Virus record (IMG/VR): IMGVR_UViG_3300025928_000014
Location: 1 to 46,900 of that record
From: a virus
Strand: one strand, 5' to 3'
DNA length: 46,900 nucleotides
Made by a program: the position numbers and the translations under genes. The notes below the pieces were generated by a model. That model saw only the letters and a program-made list of their open reading frames with translations. It did no database searches and was not told where the DNA came from. Positions 45,113 to 46,900 of the stretch are shown one piece after another (the first letter of the stretch is position 1; each line of letters starts with the position of its first letter).

Positions 45113-45514
45113 ATGTCTGTAGCCACTGGAGCAACCAAACTACTCAGCCTTGCGGCGGCGACTGCGGACACCACGTCTGCGGATTGGAACCTCCCATGGG
45201 GAGCGACAGGGGCGATTTTCGTGCTCGACTTGACGGCGGTCACACCCGGCGCCACTGGCGCGACGTTCAGAATCCAAGGTAAAGACGAAACTTCCGGAAA
45301 ATATTATCAGATCAACGCTACGCCGGCCGCCGTGAATGCGACCGGCACTACGGTTTACGTCGTCTATCCCTCGGCCGGAACGGTTCCGGGTTCGGGTTCG
45401 GGAATCACGGCAGTGACGAACACGTGCTTCCTGCCGCCGACCGGCAACGTCGTTTTCAAGGTGACGGACGGTACGTTTACCGGCACGGTGTCGATGACGC
45501 CGATCATGCCGTAA
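45113..45514 (+). CDS. Small beta-rich virion protein
   Basis: A 133-residue protein with AAGGAG before the ATG. Thr/Ala/Gly-rich beta sequence (GAIFVLDLTAVTPGATGATF, YYQINATPAAVNATGTTVYV) is typical of small head or tail surface proteins. It is set between the transferase-like gene and the adaptor. Confidence 0.6.
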   Translation: MSVATGATKLLSLAAATADTTSADWNLPWGATGAIFVLDLTAVTPGATGATFRIQGKDETSGKYYQINATPAAVNATGTTVYVVYPSAGTVPGSGSGITAVTNTCFLPPTGNVVFKVTDGTFTGTVSMTPIMP

Positions 45515-45527
45515 GGAGAGATGACCG

Positions 45528-46280
45528 TTGGCATGGACAGAAGTAGATTCGGCCGTTACTTCGCCCGCAGAAGCGGGCTACACGGCTTCGCAGATGATCG
45601 CGAAGGTGGCGCTGAACTGCTCTAACCTGCCGACGCAGCATCCGCACTATTCCTCGCTTCTGTCCTACATCAACGAAGCGAAGGATGAATTCATGACGTT
45701 GATGCTGGAGCCGCGTGGGAAGAAGCTGCTCGATCTCATGCAGAGGCTTCGAAACTGGCGCTGGTATGACGTGACGGTGAACGCGCAGAACTATCTACCG
45801 CTGCCGGACACATTGCTCGATCTTGAGGCGGTGAGTTACACACAATCGCAAGCGGCTTATGCGCCGTCTTCGGTTCGCGAATATCCCTCGTTTCCTGAGC
45901 AGGACCCGGTGCTATTTGGCCTCTTCACAAAGACGCAAACGGGGTGGCCGGTAAAGTGGCGCCGAGCCGGTGCGCGCGTCGAATTGTGGCCGACGCCATC
46001 CTCTACGCCGACCGACTACAGAACGATGCTCGTACTGCGCGGGACGCGCAAGGAAGATGATCTTCTCGCCGATAACACCAATAAGTGGAAAATGGACATG
46101 AAGCTACAGAACTTCGTCGGCGAGCTGGCAACGGCGATCGCGATGGAGAAAATGCAATGGGAGGAGGCACAGGCGCGGCGCACGTCGTTCGAACAGCGCA
46201 TGGAAAAGTACCTTAGCATTGCCACGGAAGAGCGGACGCGTAGTGTGATTCGCTCACAAATCGCGGGAACTCCCCGCTAG
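45528..46280 (+). CDS. Head-tail adaptor protein
   Basis: A 250-residue protein with a TTG start after AAGGAG. Helical N-terminus (SLLSYINEAKDEFMTLMLEP), then RLRNWRWYDVTVNAQNYLPLPDTLLDLEAVSY, WPVKWRRAGARVELWPTPSS and a C-terminal helical part. This pattern of short beta strands between helices is that of podovirus adaptor proteins that ring the portal base (T7 gp11 or P22 gp4 type function). It precedes the nozzle-like gene after two short genes. Confidence 0.7.
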   Translation: MAWTEVDSAVTSPAEAGYTASQMIAKVALNCSNLPTQHPHYSSLLSYINEAKDEFMTLMLEPRGKKLLDLMQRLRNWRWYDVTVNAQNYLPLPDTLLDLEAVSYTQSQAAYAPSSVREYPSFPEQDPVLFGLFTKTQTGWPVKWRRAGARVELWPTPSSTPTDYRTMLVLRGTRKEDDLLADNTNKWKMDMKLQNFVGELATAIAMEKMQWEEAQARRTSFEQRMEKYLSIATEERTRSVIRSQIAGTPR

Positions 46281-46291
46281 GAGGATTCAAA

Positions 46292-46642
46292 ATGACTTGG
46301 TTCGATTTACCCCAGACCTCGACGGCGTTCACGGCAGATTCAGATGCCACATTCACCGCAACGAACGTCGTCGATTACTCGGCCGACTTGCTGAGCGGCG
46401 GCAGTATCGCGATGTCGGTCAATATGGCCGGACACGTCGGCGGCGGCGTCGCGCATGAGCTGTACTTCGCTCTGCCCGCAGGCTATCGCGCACCACGGGC
46501 ACAGCGCAGCGTGGCCTTCACGGATCAGGCTGGCGGCGCGTACGTCACGTCGGAGGGAACGGTCGTCACGGCGCGACGGACCGGCGGCGGCGAGTGGTCT
46601 GGCGACATCGTTATCGCCTTCGATTACGTTTTCGCGGTCTAG
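46292..46642 (+). CDS. Small beta-rich virion protein
   Basis: A 116-residue protein with AGGAGG before the ATG. The sequence is beta-rich (SIAMSVNMAGHVGGGVAHEL, RSVAFTDQAGGAYVTSEGTV). Small proteins of this kind accompany adaptor genes and may be tail or fibre attachments. No specific family is recognised. Confidence 0.6.
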   Translation: MTWFDLPQTSTAFTADSDATFTATNVVDYSADLLSGGSIAMSVNMAGHVGGGVAHELYFALPAGYRAPRAQRSVAFTDQAGGAYVTSEGTVVTARRTGGGEWSGDIVIAFDYVFAV

Positions 46643-46677
46643 CAAACTGGCAGCACGCCTCCGGGGAATGTGGATCC

Positions 46678-46900
46678 GTGAAACAAATCCAGGCCACAGA
46701 CGATGCCAACGTGAACAGCATCAATGCTGCTCTTGAGGGCAATCTACGGCCTGTGACGCGGTGGTCTACGCCCGTGGTGGCAGTCTGCGCCACGGGCGGC
46801 ACAGCCGTCGTAGCCGCTCACGATTTAGGAGTCGTGCCGAACAGCATTAGCGTGGTGCCATGGATTGATGCGCGATGGTGGGCTGACGAGGCGACCGCAA
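46678..46900 (+). CDS. Small phage protein, N-terminal part (continues at base 1)
   Basis: GTG start with GGGGA about ten bases upstream. The frame enters the terminal repeat at 46766 and continues at bases 1-212, giving 99 residues in total. In this right copy one G is missing near 46891, which shifts the frame for the last bases; the left copy keeps it. See the entry at 1-212. Confidence 0.7.
   Translation, partial: MKQIQATDDANVNSINAALEGNLRPVTRWSTPVVAVCATGGTAVVAAHDLGVVPNSISVVPWIDARWWADEATA
46766..46900. repeat. Terminal redundancy, right copy
   Basis: 135 bases equal to 1-136 except for one missing G in the GACGAGGGCG run. The overlap shows that the sequence closes into a circle. The missing base lies ten to twelve bases from the window end, where assembly errors are common. 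Confidence 0.95.

Noticed and set aside
1-46900. CRISPR array, insertion sequence or integrase
   Set aside because: No regularly spaced repeats, transposase motifs or tyrosine/serine recombinase motifs were found in either strand by eye.

Overview
The window is an almost complete, circularly closed genome of a tailed phage. Bases 46766-46900 repeat bases 1-136 with one base missing, so the unique genome is about 46.77 kb and the last gene runs across the junction. The late genes encode small and large terminase, a very long portal, a scaffold-like protein, an HK97-like major capsid protein, a head-tail adaptor, a nozzle-like protein and a set of very large ejection-type proteins. No tail tape measure, tube or sheath gene was recognised. 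This indicates a short-tailed (podovirus-like) phage of a high-GC bacterium. One gene encodes an apparent lipoprotein, which is compatible with a Gram-negative host, but the host cannot be named. No integrase, DNA polymerase, primase or helicase was recognised. Many genes have no recognisable family, so this is probably an uncultivated or environmental phage.

Layout. (1) The rightward late operon starts at 34878 and runs terminase, portal, scaffold, capsid, decoration-like proteins, an unexpected glycosyltransferase-like protein and the adaptor. It crosses the junction and continues at 1-11207 with the nozzle-like protein, four ejection-type proteins (the last with a zinc metalloprotease signature) and small membrane proteins. 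(2) The long leftward early block (28106 down to 11204) is a chain of more than forty genes, most translationally coupled by ATGA or GTGA overlaps. In order of transcription it holds small unknown genes, a RecE-like exonuclease and a Bet/RecT annealing protein, a RusA resolvase, a DNA adenine methylase, a replication protein, a small repressor-like protein, a Y RNA array with a Ro60/TROVE gene, a second replication-type protein, envelope proteins (single-TM protein, lipoprotein, clan GH-A glycosidase), a nucleoside deoxyribosyltransferase-like gene and a Gp37/Gp68 (DUF5131) gene. (3) A control region at 28107-28380 contains inverted repeats and faces an XRE-type regulator plus a short GIY-YIG protein reading rightward. 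(4) A mixed segment at 28.9-34.8 kb holds small leftward genes, a rightward tail-fibre island (30494-32099) and a gene-free stretch with strong RNA-like secondary structure (29919-30098).

The most striking system is at 19118-20825. A 460-residue Ro60-like protein (TROVE plus von Willebrand A with an intact MIDAS) is preceded on the same strand by a tandem array of Y-RNA-like elements. The middle element folds base for base as a circularly permuted tRNA: T arm, 7-bp acceptor closed by a five-base loop, bases 8-9, D arm, and an anticodon stem that continues into the probable Ro-binding stem. This matches the published YrlA architecture. A neighbouring unit shares the same 5' element but carries a plain hairpin. 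The phage therefore appears to carry its own Ro60-Y RNA ribonucleoprotein.

Functional families are assigned from motifs and gene order read by eye. No database search or folding program was run.
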